A stretch of DNA of 64,000 nucleotides from Globodera rostochiensis (Eukaryota; Nematoda; Chromadorea; Rhabditida; Heteroderidae), in assembly GCA_018350325.1 (NCBI GenBank), contig JAEVLN010000003.1, positions 1,075,985-1,139,984 on the forward strand, read 5' to 3'. A program made the translations under genes and the position numbers. Of this stretch, positions 1 to 12,300 are shown in pieces. Every line of letters starts with the position of its first letter. The stretch's first letter is position 1. The notes beneath the pieces were generated by a model. That model was not told the origin of the DNA, ran no database searches, and saw only the letters and a program-made list of their open reading frames with translations.

Positions 1-913
1 ATGACTAATTTTCTTGTTATTTTCCATTAAACGAAGATCGAAATATGTGAATAGAAAAGGGGGAGGAGTGTTTGATGACCTTTCTCCCCTGGGGGGGGGG
101 GAAGAAGGCCTTTTCGGCATCGGTCTCAAACCGGGGACATTGTGGTACAAAAATACGGCAATTTTCGTTCAAAAGTGAGAGTGACTTTTGGGAGACCTTT
201 GAAAGGTGAAGAAGGCCCCCAGCCCCTCGAGCGATGGAGAGCGCGCCTCACACAAAAGGTTTTTTCCCTTTTTGTCCCTGGAGGGGTCGCCGACGATCGC
301 TTTTTTTGTATTGTTCCAAACTAACCCCCGAGGGGGGGGGGAAGGAGGTCTTGGGGGACAAAAAATTAATTGGCCGGAGAGGGACGAATAATTTGTAAGG
401 AGAGCACATTAATTTTGGCGGGAGTTGCTGGAGGGGGCACGGGGCACAAATTCCCGCAAAATACGAATTTGTTTCTCGATTTTTCATAAGAAATTCTCAT
501 TTTACGGGAGGGGGGCAAAGAAAAAAAGCTCCGACTCCGCAAATTCGATGCAAAATTCAAAAGATTTTCATTAAAAAGAAATCTAATTAAGCAATTAAAT
601 GGCTTTTAAACTTTGTCATCTTTTATTGATGACATAAAATTTTGAGAAAAATTGTTGCCCAAAGGCATAAAAGTTTTCAACAAATTTCAGGTTTATTCCC
701 AAGATTACCCAGCTTTTGTCAACCATTACATCAAATTCTACGGACTGCTCGCGCAACAACGGCGACAATTACCCCTCGGGGGAATAAATCCTTCTAAGGG
801 CGTGCAAAATCGACAGAGCAGTCAAAATTTTGTTGGCCTCAATAAAATTCAAATTAAAAATGGCAATATTAAAAAAAACAAAATATATTAAAGTCAGCAA
901 ATAAAATGATTTA
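1..913. other. intergenic, no gene seen
   Basis: No reading frame here looks coding. The stretch carries several G homopolymers (for example near 91-101 and 334-342) and AT-rich sequence. Short open frames crossing the G runs lack splice signals or any recognisable motif. Confidence 0.6.
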
Positions 914-1125
914 GAAATTATCAGGGATGCTACTTTTAGGCAAATGCCTATTTTTTGCGAACTTGGCACAGCGAGTTAAGCACGAAAAACATGTTTTTAG
1001 CTTTATTTGGAGCTTCTAGAGTGGACTTTATAATGCCTATTTATGCCTATTTCGACATTTTTGTGCCTATTTAGGCGCCTATTTTGCAAATTTTCGTGCC
1101 TAAAAGTAGCATCCCTGATAATTAT
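914..1125. mobile_element. hAT-like MITE
   Basis: A short non-autonomous element of about 196 bp (922-1117) with terminal inverted repeats: left end CAGGGATGCTACTTTTAGGC, right end its exact reverse complement. The eight flanking bases are gaaattat on the left and ataattat on the right, six of eight matching, which fits a decayed 8-bp target duplication. A CAGGG terminus with an 8-bp duplication is typical of the hAT superfamily. The interior has no coding capacity and carries several copies of the short word TGCCTATTT. The inverted ends are seen directly; the superfamily assignment is inferred. Confidence 0.7.
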
Positions 1126-4100
1126 GGCGCGGATTTTAGGAACTAAAAATATATTAAAACGAAAATTGATAACAAAAAAATGATAAATAAAAAAAGAAGT
1201 AAAACTTACAAAACATTTAATTTGAATCTCTTAAAAATGCAAAAAAAAAATGCAAAAAATATTTTGTTTAAAAACATTTACAGTTCCCGCAGCGGAAAAT
1301 GTGGCGGCGGCGGTGGGGGGGGGGCGAAGGCTTTGCCAGAAAATCCGCTCAAAAAAGCGGCGGCGGCGGCGGCTGAATGGAAATGGAAATGCGGCGGCGG
1401 CGATTGGATTAACGACCCAACACAACAAAAACGACACGCATTTTGTGCCAGGCACGGGCACAAAAAAAGTGATTATCCGCAAAAAATTGGACGAAAAATG
1501 GAGGGGTTTTGTCGAACAATCAAAATAATGGAGGCCTCAGAACGAACACACACGCCCAAAGGGTCAAAAAACTGAAAATGGGAGCTTAAGTTCCTCCCCC
1601 TTGGCCCCATTTTAAAATATGAAACATAAAAACTGCTCCGAAAAAACATCTTTATATTTTTAGAAAAATTGTTTCTTTAAAATAAATTTAAATTTAAAAT
1701 TCTTTGCGGTGCTGCAAAATGCAACACAAATTTAAATTAACTGGCGTTCTGCAAAAGTTTGGAGGAATCGATGGGGGGGGGGGATACGGTAATTGATAGG
1801 GCGGGGGGGGGCTATGGAAATCGCGTTGCTGTTGCTGCTGCCTGCTGGCTGATGGGGTTTATTACTTCGGGGGTCTGGGAACGGGGACGGTCGCGGCATT
1901 TTGCTGGAGAGCATTTGCCTCTCAGCAGCAACAGCAGAAGCTTATTTATTGTTGCTCGGATTAAAGTTGAAGCAACAAAAAGAATGGAGGGTTTTCGGCT
2001 TTCAATTTAAATGAAATTAAACAAACTATTTAATTATCACATCAAGTTTTTAAAAAAAGAATACATTTTAAGAAATAGCGAATTTCACAAAACTAAAAAC
2101 TAAAAATTCGTCCATAATGAGAGTTCTGTTGGCCGATTCCGCCCCATCGGACGGATGCGCTTTATTGCCCCCCCCTGGGGGGGGGGGGCTGGGAAAATTA
2201 CCGTAACAAATTTTTCAAAGCCCCCTAATAAAATAATCGCTCATCGAACAATGGAATGAACGAACGAACGAACGAACGGCCGGCGACTGACCCCCGTCGG
2301 CCCCCGGGGCGTGGGAAAATTGGCCCATACAAAAGCATCATTTTACGGTCCACGAAAGATTAGATGGGGCTGAGAAATGTACGGAAAATCACTGTGTGTG
2401 TTAAGTTGAATCCCTTGGGCTGACGGATTTACTGGAAAATTTCGTAAAATTTATTGGATCCCTTCGGGCTAATCAAATTTATGGGAAAACTCACACCATT
2501 TTTCATAACCAACTCTTAGGGTCTGCCTGATCAATTTGCCATTAAATTCATAAATTCCCATACGGTATGTATACATACAGCGAGCGAGGGTCCAAACAAA
2601 GGTTCTCTGATGGGGGGGGGGGGGAAGGTGGTATTTGAAAGAAGTCTCTGTCCTCTGTCGCCATGGGACGGAGGACAGAATGAAAGGAAAATAATGGGAG
2701 GGGGGGGGGGGGGGAACTTCATCGTCTTCTTGTTCTGCTGCTGCTGAAGATTAGAGGGTTCCACCTGCCGCCCGCCGCCGCCTCGAGGAGTCCATTTCCG
2801 CCGCCCCCCCCGCCCGCCCATTGCGCGCACTTTTTGGGAACACCAAAAAGTTGTGTCCTGGACACATAATTATGGGGAAAAGAGAGAGCGAAATTCGCAA
2901 ATTTATTAGGAAAAAAAATCCGCGCGAATATTTAATGAAAACATTTTTAACATTTTGGCGGCGCCTTTCAACAGAACAAATTTCACAACTCCATGTTTTA
3001 GAAAATGTTGTGTTCAACAAACGATTTTTTCAGAGGATTAATGGGGGGAAAAAGGGGAAAAGATTTGTTTTGTTTGCCCGCCCCTGGGGGGACGACGACG
3101 GCGGGGGGGGGGGGGGGATTCATTCATTCAGATTGTGGCAGATAAAACCCACCGGCCCCCGCCCCAACCAACCAGCCAACTTCCGGTCAATTTTTCGCCG
3201 CTTTTTCTCACGACGCTCTCATCACAAAAAATGTTTTTGGTATTATCTTTTGAGCCGATCTCAGGACACTTTTGGACTGATCGGTTCGGCGGGTTTTTGA
3301 AGTTTGTACTGCTCGGTGTATTCAATTTACGCCTCGGACTCAGAGAGTTTTTGAGCGTGGACTGATTTGGTCGTTTTATATGAACATATCCGAAACATTG
3401 GAAGCCTATTAGTCGGCTAGTCTAACTCCAAATTTGAGACTAAATTGGACTGTTGGAATTTTGAGTCGGTCGGAGAAGAGCTCGGGAAAGTTTTGAAATT
3501 ATAAATTTGCACGGGCGTTGGCTGACACTTCAACCTCAACCCGTTCAAAAAAGAGGGCTGCTGGCGAACCATTTGCGCTCAGCCAACACATTTTCCGGCC
3601 TCCTGAAAGCGCGGTCCCCCGAGGGCAAACAAACAATAATGCCCACCCCCGCCCACCTCATGCTCAACAAGTTTCACCCTCGCCACCATTCAAGGACGAC
3701 GAATCGAATGATGATGACGCGATGATAGTGTTGGTGTGCATGGTGGTGGTGGTGGAGTATGTGTTGCTGTACCCCTGGAGGGTTGTTCCGGTAACAAATT
3801 TGTACCGCGATCCCCGCCCCACCCCTATCCCCCGGGGGGACGACGAAACGGTCCACCAAACGCTGTCCGCCGCCGCGTGGGCATCAGCGGAACGGTCGCG
3901 CCCCATTCAACACGGCAAACACACAACAACATTGTGAGGCGGTGGTGGCTGGCTGTTATGCGTGTTGTATTCCAAGCGGGGACCGTCTGCTTGCCGTAAC
4001 GGCGCAACAATCGGACTCATTTCCCCACAATTGGCGCAAATTTTGAATTTTAAAAATAACAGAATAAAGTAAAGATGTGTTGAACTGGATGCTACGGCCT

Positions 4101-4311
4101 GCAATGTTTTGGTCCGACTCAATAGGGAGATGTCGGTTGCTGAATTCTTTGAAACTGAACGGACTGAATCGGTAATCAGCAAATTTTAAAATGCTGACAA
4201 ACGAGATTTTTGTCTTAGTTGACGAAATGAGAAGCTGACGAATTGAGTAAGCGCCTTTTATAAGAGCCAGATATTTTAGATTTAATTTTGGGGGGTTAGG
4301 CTATTAAACTT
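1126..4311. other. intergenic, no convincing gene
   Basis: About 3.2 kb with many long G or C runs (for example near 2619, 2700 and 3109) and simple GGC-type repeats (1300-1400). The longest open frame, 2821-3300 (+), crosses a G run and reads as low-complexity basic sequence without conserved motifs. I see no exon chain with consistent splice phases. Confidence 0.5.
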
Positions 4312-4545
4312 TTGGAAAATGAATGAAAAATTTAAAAATGCTTAACAATTTTTAATATTTGGCATAATGTTGTTAAAAAATAAAAAGTTTTTTGTGGGAT
4401 CAATTTTTAACAAAACTTATCAATTTTTCTAAAAATGTTCTCGCCGTCGCCTGTCGTCACCGCTGGCTCTCCCATTTCTAAAAAAGCTTCATTTCAAAAG
4501 GCGAGCACCAAAAATCACCAAATCCTTGCAATTTTAATTGCTTAA
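4312..4545 (+). repeat. dispersed repeat, copy 1
   Basis: This stretch is repeated in inverted orientation at about 17493-17735, with roughly 85% identity judged by eye. Shared landmarks in order are the word GGCATAATGTTGTTAAAAAA, a GC-rich core around 4440-4465, the run CCCATTTCTAAAAAAGCTT, and GGCGAGCACCAAAAATCACC. The GC-rich core resembles the core of other repeats near 11200, 16115 and 26880. No open frame is conserved, so it is probably a non-autonomous element. The ends are approximate because terminal repeats are not obvious. Confidence 0.7.
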
Positions 4546-4960
4546 TCTCTTATTGTAAGCAAAAATATAACGCAAAATTTACTTAAAAATTTTTCGAATA
4601 TATTTTTGTAAAGACTATAAAAGAAAAGCAAAATTAGCTATCGTTCATACGTGCATTATTTGCTTTTGGTTTTTCCATTTCATTGTCAGACTTAGTTCCG
4701 TGTAAATTTTCTTTCAATTGGGCCTAAATGTTTCCATTCATTTTTGTTTTTTCCTAATTGCTCAGCTTTTGAAAAGTTATACTTTGTTCTAAATCGAATT
4801 TCGACTAAAAAGTCTTCCACTCCACTATTTGTTTCGGCGTTCTGCTTAAGTTCAAAACCCGTCAGTTGGCCCAGTAAATTTATTCTTCGTCCCCCACGCA
4901 ATCCCCGCACCTCTCGTCAAAAGCGTCAAAACACCATTCGTTTATTATTCGTGAACCCTC

Positions 4961-4969
4961 CATTTTCAG
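4961..4969 (+). promoter_or_regulatory. candidate spliced-leader acceptor
   Basis: CATTTTCAG ends 30 bases before the ATG at 5000 with no upstream donor needed. This is the usual form and spacing of a nematode trans-splice acceptor. It could also close a 5' UTR intron. Inference from position only. Confidence 0.35.
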
Positions 4970-4999
4970 ACCAGACTTGAATTTGAACACTTATTAGCG

Positions 5000-5649
5000 A
5001 TGGGCTTCGCCGACATAATCTCCAACTTAAAGAGTGTGCACGCAGCGGTGATTGGCACTAACATTGTGAGTTTTGGACTGGAAGCAAATTTGTAAGCCTC
5101 CAAAAATATTTCAGTTGCTGTTAACGGCGGCTATGGGCATCGGTTTCATTGATGTTAATACGAAGAACATTCCCGGCAATCCGGAGAACAAAGACAGCAA
5201 AACAACATACAAAGTGTGGTCTTGGAAGTTCTTCGACGGCCATTGGCCGTTAATGACATTAGTTATTTTCGCCCTCGTCATCCCCTGGTGGATCAATGGT
5301 TTCCTTCTGTGCCAGCAAATGAAGAACTCCGATCTGAAAGACAAATTGGGCAAGGCAAGAGTAAGTTGGAGTTTTATTCGCATTTTTTGAATTTCCGACT
5401 TCAATTTTAGCTGCTCCAAATGCTTGGCGTCGCTCTGCTGCTTGTGTTGGGTTCGGGCGTGATCACGACATTGTATGTGAGCAACTTGGCGTCGGGTGAC
5501 GAAGACAAAGTGTTTCTGATCCTTTCGATGGTGGGTTAATTTATGCTTTTTTTGCTGACGATATTTTGCTTTAGTGCTTCTGCTGGGCGTCATTTTTTGC
5601 CCATGCCGCACAAATCATTTTGGTGCAATTCCGTTTTTCCGTTCGATGA
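5000..5649 (+). CDS. small four-helix membrane protein
   Basis: Four exons (5000-5065, 5115-5360, 5411-5530, 5575-5649) join in frame with phase-0 introns of 44-50 bases and give 168 residues. Four hydrophobic stretches lie at about residues 15-37, 68-88, 105-127 and 142-160. The first loop (about 40-66) is polar and Asn/Lys-rich, and a short charged loop follows helix 2. I see no N-terminal signal separate from the first helix and no catalytic motif. The arrangement resembles small tetraspan proteins in general, but I do not recognise the family. An AATAAA lies at 5865-5870, about 215 bases after the stop. The start is the first ATG after a possible spliced-leader acceptor. Confidence 0.85.
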
Positions 5650-5864
5650 TTCTGCACGTTGTCGAGGCTAATTGCGGAGGTTGGAAGCAAACGAAGTTAA
5701 TTTGATAGTTAAAGTCCGATCGATTCTCGCGCGTTCACTCACTCTGTCCTTTGCCTGTGTCCCATTCATGTATTATTTGTCGATCGGTCTACGCCTCATG
5801 TATATTAATTGTATCGTGTCAATTGTTGTATTTATCTCTGGCGCCGAGTCAGTTTCCCGCGGTG

Positions 5865-5870
5865 AATAAA
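5865..5870 (+). other. polyadenylation signal AATAAA
   Basis: Canonical AATAAA downstream of the four-helix membrane protein gene and just before the 3' end of the oppositely oriented DnaJ gene. The two genes are convergent here. Confidence 0.5.
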
Positions 5871-6297
5871 GCCTTTTAAAGAAAGGAGACCAAAAATTGG
5901 GTCTCAACTACACGACCGAGCGATTTCAAGCATTTTGAGTCCACAACAGCGGAGGATCGTCGACGAGGACGCGAAAATTGATGGGCAAGATGGGAGTATT
6001 CGGATTCTACGCCCCACGAAACCCGTAGAAATTCATTTTCTACTTTCGAAAATATTTTTCTTTTTTTAACGGGGCGGGCACCAGTCCCTACAATGACCAA
6101 AAATTGGGGTGCTAATAAAGGACATTTTTCCATGCGTGCCATAAAGACTCGGGAACCAGATCAAATTCAAACAATGAAGCAAAACCCAAGCACAACAAAC
6201 TTTTCGGCGAGCAATTAACAAAACAATCAATGTTCTGACAAGGAGCATAATGAACTGGATAATATAGAAATGACATAACGAAATTGTGCGAACATCA

Positions 6298-8745
6298 TCA
6301 GAAGAACTTTGACCACTTGAAACCGCCCTTGTCCTCTCCGTTGCCCTTCTTTGGATCCACCGCTTCTTCAGGCTCTTCCGCATTTCGCGCAGCAGCATCG
6401 GCATCCAACCCGTCCACGGTGCCATGCCGACCCGCTTCCAGCTTGGCAAATTCCATCATCAGACTGCGTTGTCGGGCCGTTAAATTTCTAAAGCACATGT
6501 TTAGGCAAGCAGAGTGCATGTACCGATCGAAAAAGGGGAAAAAACGTTTTGTTCATCCATATCTTTTTATAAACTTTTTTTTCCTAATTTAAAATTAAAA
6601 CACCAAAAATTCGAAATATTTGCCTCAGTTTTTACCGTGCCGAACCCAAGTTGCAACGGGTTAGCAGAGAGCTGAAACCCTATTTTTTCTCGACTAGAAA
6701 CCCGAAACGGGTTGTCGAATTTTGCTAACCCAGGCAAAACCCTAGCAATATTATGGGTTCGACTCAGTTTTGTGATACATGCGCAATGTTTCAGTGTTAT
6801 TTAAACAAATCATTCGGGTTTGGGTTTGTGGTTCGAGACCGGTTAGATTGTTAAATAAATCCGTTAAACCCCAAAAATAAATGTGTAATCCAGAGCCTAC
6901 CCTACCATGCACAAAACTCACTTCGGTACGTTCACTTTGATGTTGAGTATCTGGTCGCCGCAGCCCGGCTGCTCCAGACGTTTGATGCCTTTGCCCTTGA
7001 GAACCATTTGCGCATGTGACGATGTACCCGGAGGTATGTGCACGCGGGTGTTGCCGTTGCTGCTGGACACGCTGGGCACATCAATGGTGCCCCCGAGCGA
7101 TGCCTGCGGGGACGTGAGAAAGCTGCTTATTAAAAATAAAGACATGGATGGCAGAGGGCCAAACTTTTTGGAGGATTTTTTTTGGTAAAAAAAAAATTGA
7201 AAATTTTCAAAAAAAAAACATTCTCCTACCGTTGAATAGGAGAAGACAAAACCTGTGCCAAACTGATCTCCACTTCAGTGAAAATGTGCTCCTTCTCACG
7301 CCGATGCCGCGCTGAAGGTGCTACATTGACCACGACGTACACGGTGGACTGTATGGGGGGTGGGCATTAGATTTAAAAATATTAAATTAATTTTGGAAAT
7401 AAATGCATTTAGATAAAATGCAATATTTACTTCCGCATTCTGCACCAACATTTACGTGGGGTGATCAGTGTGATTGACCACGGTGCTTGGACACTGTTTG
7501 CCAATCACCAATCATAACACAACAACGGTTCACTGACCCGAGAGACTTGAGTGCGCAACACCTGCCCGTTGTCAATACCGGCCGGGATGTCCAAATGGAA
7601 GTTCTTCTGCTGAACGTTTTGACCATGCCCCTCGCATTCCAAGCACGGATTCTTATTGTAGGCGCCCTGGCCGCCGCAACGCGTGCTGAACAAAGCCCGA
7701 ACAAATTGTTGTCAAAGCGTTTTTGATTTTCGATAATTTCGACGAGTTATTAATTGAAAACACGACAGACCAAGGTGTCTGTATGAAGTAGCCTTGGGTG
7801 TGCTGCGTGATCATGCCCGTTCCGTTACAGTATGGACAGGACACCTGAACAATCAAATTTTAAAATTAAAATGAAAAAATGATTAAATAACTGCGCCAAC
7901 CTTCTTGAATCCCGGCTGTACACCGGTGCCGATGCATTTATGGCACGCATCCACTAAATATAAAAAGGTTAGAGGAATTTTTAAACAAACTTTATGAAAA
8001 TATAAATAAATACAACGTACCCACGTTGATGCGCACCTCCTTGCGCACACCGCGTGCCGCCTCCTCAAAGCTGATGTTGACCACCACCTCCTGTGCCGCG
8101 TCATGGCCGGACGACGTCTCGCCGAACTGACGACGGCCCTTGCCGAACGCGCCGGCGCCACCGAACGGATCGAAGTCGCGGAAAATGTCGCGGAAACTGT
8201 CCAAATTACAAAATCACCCTCAAAAATAGTTTAATATTTTAAAAAAAAAGTTTCGAAAGAACGAACACTTGCTCCGCCGATTTGCCTGAGTGAAACTCCC
8301 AGCCAAAATCGCGCGCGTTTTGGCTGGCCGCCGCCGGGGGCGGCGCTGGGCCGCGCTCCGCTGCCAAATTGGTCGTATTCTGTTCGCCGTTTTGGGTCGC
8401 TGAGTACCTGAAAATGGACTTTTTATTTTGAAAGTTTTCCCCCAAAAAAAAAACGTACTTCATAGGCCTCGGAGAGTTCTTGGAATTTTTCACTGGCCCC
8501 TTTCGCCTTGTTGACATCTGGATGGTATTTTTTGGCCATCTGTAAATTGAAAAGATCCAACGCTTTAATTGAACGAATTCAACGCCAAACCCAAAAAGAC
8601 AAGCCTAACCCACCTCGTAATAGGCCTTTTTGATATCCGACTCCTTCGCTGTCCTGGACAAGCCCAAGATTTTGTAATAGTCCTTGGGCAAAAATGTGCT
8701 GAAATGAAGCGACCTCCGCGGAAGAATGCACACGCCACGGAACAT
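6298..8745 (-). CDS. mitochondrial DnaJ co-chaperone, Tid1/DNAJA3-like
   Basis: Type I J-domain protein that stimulates mitochondrial Hsp70. Exon 1 (8745-8614) encodes a basic presequence ([11 protein letters not shown]...) followed by the J domain start KDYYKILGL. Exon 2 (8539-8459) supplies HPD at residues 50-52. A short G-rich linker leads to four CxxCxGxG zinc-binding repeats, all intact across the exon joins: [32 protein letters not shown]. The C-terminal substrate-binding half follows, including IPPGT and KGKGIKR, and it ends in an acidic and basic tail. The mitochondrial presequence and the tail order match DNAJA3 (C. elegans dnj-10 type) better than cytosolic DNAJA1. Exon 3 (8407-8267) is one base out of frame: YDQFGSG is in one frame and NARDFGWEF in another. 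The last intron is unusually long (about 430 bases). Confidence 0.93.
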
Positions 8746-9384
8746 ATTTTTATATTCTTAACAAAAATTCATACAAAAAAAAATTGAAATTTTCGGCAAT
8801 ATTTGTTTTGACACCGAACAAATGTTGTGAGTCTCTAAAAATTGCATAAAAATTTACCGGTCATAAAAGAAATCAATCAAAGTCTCTTGAGAAATAGCAT
8901 ATATTTGTGCAATTAAAAACCAAAATTGGTACTTTTAAAAGGCGGTTCTGACCATAAGGGTTTCGTTTGTCTTAAATTAAGTCCCAGAAATTTACATAAA
9001 AATGTTCAAAAAATACCAGTGTTGAAAATTACGGAAGGAGGGGGGCAACATTGCTACATATTCGTGAATTACATGGTTTGGGAGGGGGGTATGGTATATA
9101 TGTATATGATACGCAATGATCCAATACGGTAAATGATTACGGTCATCAAGTCAGAGTTCAAAGAGAACACAACATAACCATTTAAAAAGCTGCATGGGTA
9201 AGCGGTTTGTAAAAAATATAGAAATGAAAATTGCCAAAAAAAAAAATCGTCAGATAAAATGAGACAAACCCCTTACATTTTTACAAAACCGATTGTGTAA
9301 CAAAAAAAAAAGAAATATGATCACGATAATGATCAAAACAGAGCAATCGCACGCGCAAGGAAAACCCCATTCAAAAATATGCAT

Positions 9385-12300
9385 TCACATGGCATCAAAA
9401 TGAAAGCGATGCGTTTGCGCCTGCCGCTCCTTTTTGTCCTGTTGCCGCTCCCGGAAATGTAGGAAGGTGATCATCAACAGCAACAAGCCGCAACATGTGG
9501 CCATTACAAGCCTACAAACAGTTTAAATTCAATGCCCATAATCTTTAGAATTTAAGATCTTGTGACCATATCAAAAATTTCCCCAGTTTTATAACAATAC
9601 AATGAGAGGAAGATGAGTTGAGATGGCGTGACAAAAAGACGGCTCGTCCAGTGTCCGGTTTCAGAATCGGGCGGAATGACAACGACCCTGTGAATTAATG
9701 TAAAAATTGGTGAATTTCTAACCATCCCCCCCCCCAACCCACAAAAGTGCTTGAAACTACCTTGAGTTGGGCACAACTTGTCTGATCAGGTCCCGTTGAA
9801 AGCGGCCCTCGATGATCAACCGGGGTCCACCAAATTCCACTTCGTCCACAAAGTTTGGCGTTCTTAACGATGTTTGCAAGTGCAACAAAAAAATTTTTGA
9901 GAAATTCATGACCATTTCGCTACACAACATTCTCAGTGAATCATTTATTCACCCACCGACTGAGCCCGAACAGCACGAACGGGTTGTGCAACAGACGATG
10001 TGCCGATTGCGGCAGTTGGCACAGCTCAATGCGCCGAAGACCGTCAGCCGACTGATCAGCAAAATCCGTCATTTGAATGGACACACACGCGCCATGCCAC
10101 ACAATTCCGCTACCTGCCGTTGGCGGGGTTTAGTGAACAAAATACTCTTTCAACGAAGGCGCCATGCTATGTGATCAATCTGTCACTATTTAAACCATGA
10201 CACGCGATCAGTTTACTTTTCCCAGATCACACATGGGCCAACCAACCCACGTACAGACCGATTTTGATCTGGCGCACGCCATTTGCGTTTTCGGACTGCT
10301 GCGGCTTGCAGCAACCAATGCACTGCGTGCTGGTGAACACTTGCACCTTCAAAAAGGTTGTGTCGCCTTTGTCGTCGCACCGAATGAAGTTCACGCTGGA
10401 CCCGGTCGCTTCGTCTGCATATTCAACCTAAAAAAAACGCAAAAACCCACCAATGTTTTTCCAAATCATGAAAAATGGGGAGAGAAAACAAGAATCTAAC
10501 CAAAAATCAAAAATTATCATTTCTTAAAAAATATTTCTCACTCACCATCATGTCCAAGTTACCGTCCTCCTTCAGGTCGAAAAATGCGGACATTACGAGA
10601 CCGGACAGTTTGTCGTTCAACGGGGGTAAAATGCGCTGCGGTTTCCTGGTCAGTTCGAATTTTCTAAAAAAAGTCCGAAAAAAGCTTTTTTCAAAAATAT
10701 TTTCGGACCTCTGATAGCCCCCGTCGTCGGGCGCATTCTCAAAAATCATCGGTGTCCTTGAGCTGCCACCTGGAAGGGTCACGGTGGCGATCAGATCCGG
10801 GTAACCGTTCAGGGAAAAGTCGCCGATCCGAAACGGCACGATGGTCTGCCCGTCAATTTCGGGTTCCAGGGTCACTTGCTGAAGATTTTTTGTTGGGAAA
10901 CATACAAATAATGTGTGAAAAATAGCGTTTCTGGAAAATTCCATCAGAAAAACGCGTTAATTCAAAAGAGTTGGGGGCCCAATTTTATGGGTATTTGGAT
11001 AAGAGAGCATGACACGGGGAATTGCAACCTCGGCAGGCCCGTAGCCAGGGGAGGGGGGGGGGCATGCCCCCCCCCCCTCTCCCGAAATAAAATTTAAGAA
11101 AAAATTAGGGGGGACCCTATTGTTTTGCACTTTTACAAATTTTTGACCAATTTTATTAACAAATTGTCATCAAAAATTCAAAAATTTTCTCCGGCGGCGC
11201 CTATCGGCACTGCCGACCCCCCCCCCCCCCCCGAAGTAAGCAGAATTCTCAAAAAATTTGCATTTTTTAAAACTGCTTAACAAAAATGCAATAAAAACGG
11301 AAAAATACACCCCAACGAACTGCCCACCCCCCGTTTCTGGCTACGGGCCTGAACCTCGGTTCCTTTCCGCTCCTCCGACAACCACACCCTTAAATCAATT
11401 TGGACGACGCGGACTGTCAGTCGGCTGTAACACCACAGTCGCACAACACTGTTGCACTTCGCACTTGCACATACCTTAAGCCAAAGTTATTTTTTTTTGT
11501 TGACAATTCAAGGCAAATGGTTTAAAGTTCGAATGAGTACATCCCCATATCCCCTCTTGCATTAAAAGGGTGGCCCGCATAGTCTTCCACTTACCGGCAC
11601 CAGAATGTCAAGCTGGCCGTCCGAGTCCACGTCACTAACCAGCGGACTGGCCAACGCTTCGCCCTCCCCAAGCGCCGGTAGTTGGACGCTCAGCGTCTCG
11701 TTCACCTTCCATTCTGAAGCAGCACCAGGGCCGGCGCTGCACAATGTCAATATGAACTAATGACTCGAGAAAAATCTGCTAAAAAAGCCGACCTGGACTG
11801 ACTCCACACGACCATTTTGCGTTTATCCGCCTCAAGAAACACAAATTCGGCACTCAGATCACTGTTCAAATCGGCAAAGATTGGCGTAAAGCCCGGAAAC
11901 ACTCCACCGACGGGCGCCGGTGGAAAGAGATGTTCGCAGCGCCGAAATTCGACGGATTCCCCGGGGGGCGATTGGTGTCGGACGCCCTGCAGACAGAACA
12001 GCTCCGTCACTTCCTTGCCATCACCGGCTGCTCAACAACACAAAATGATTCCCGATAATAAGGAAAATCTTTATTAATTTGTCCTCATCTTTGTGACAAC
12101 GAGACCATGAAATGTGACATGTTTCACTCACCCTTCCGCAGCGCAAATCCAAGCAAATCGGTGATGCCGTCCCCGTTGATGTCCACCAGGGTTGGATGGT
12201 CCACAAATTTTATCGGACAATTCAGCGGGGTCGGCGGCGAAGGGCCAGGCGAAGCGGTGCCTTCCAATCCTAATAAAGAAAATGCATAACAACAAAAAAC

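Noticed and set aside
1180..1575. 131-codon frame with poly-Gly
   Set aside because: Low-complexity GGC/GCG repeats are read in a frame, with no conserved motif or splice support.
2821..3300. 159-codon open frame on the plus strand
   Set aside because: It crosses a G run and has low-complexity basic sequence. There is no homology, no splice context and no codon bias like the real exons.
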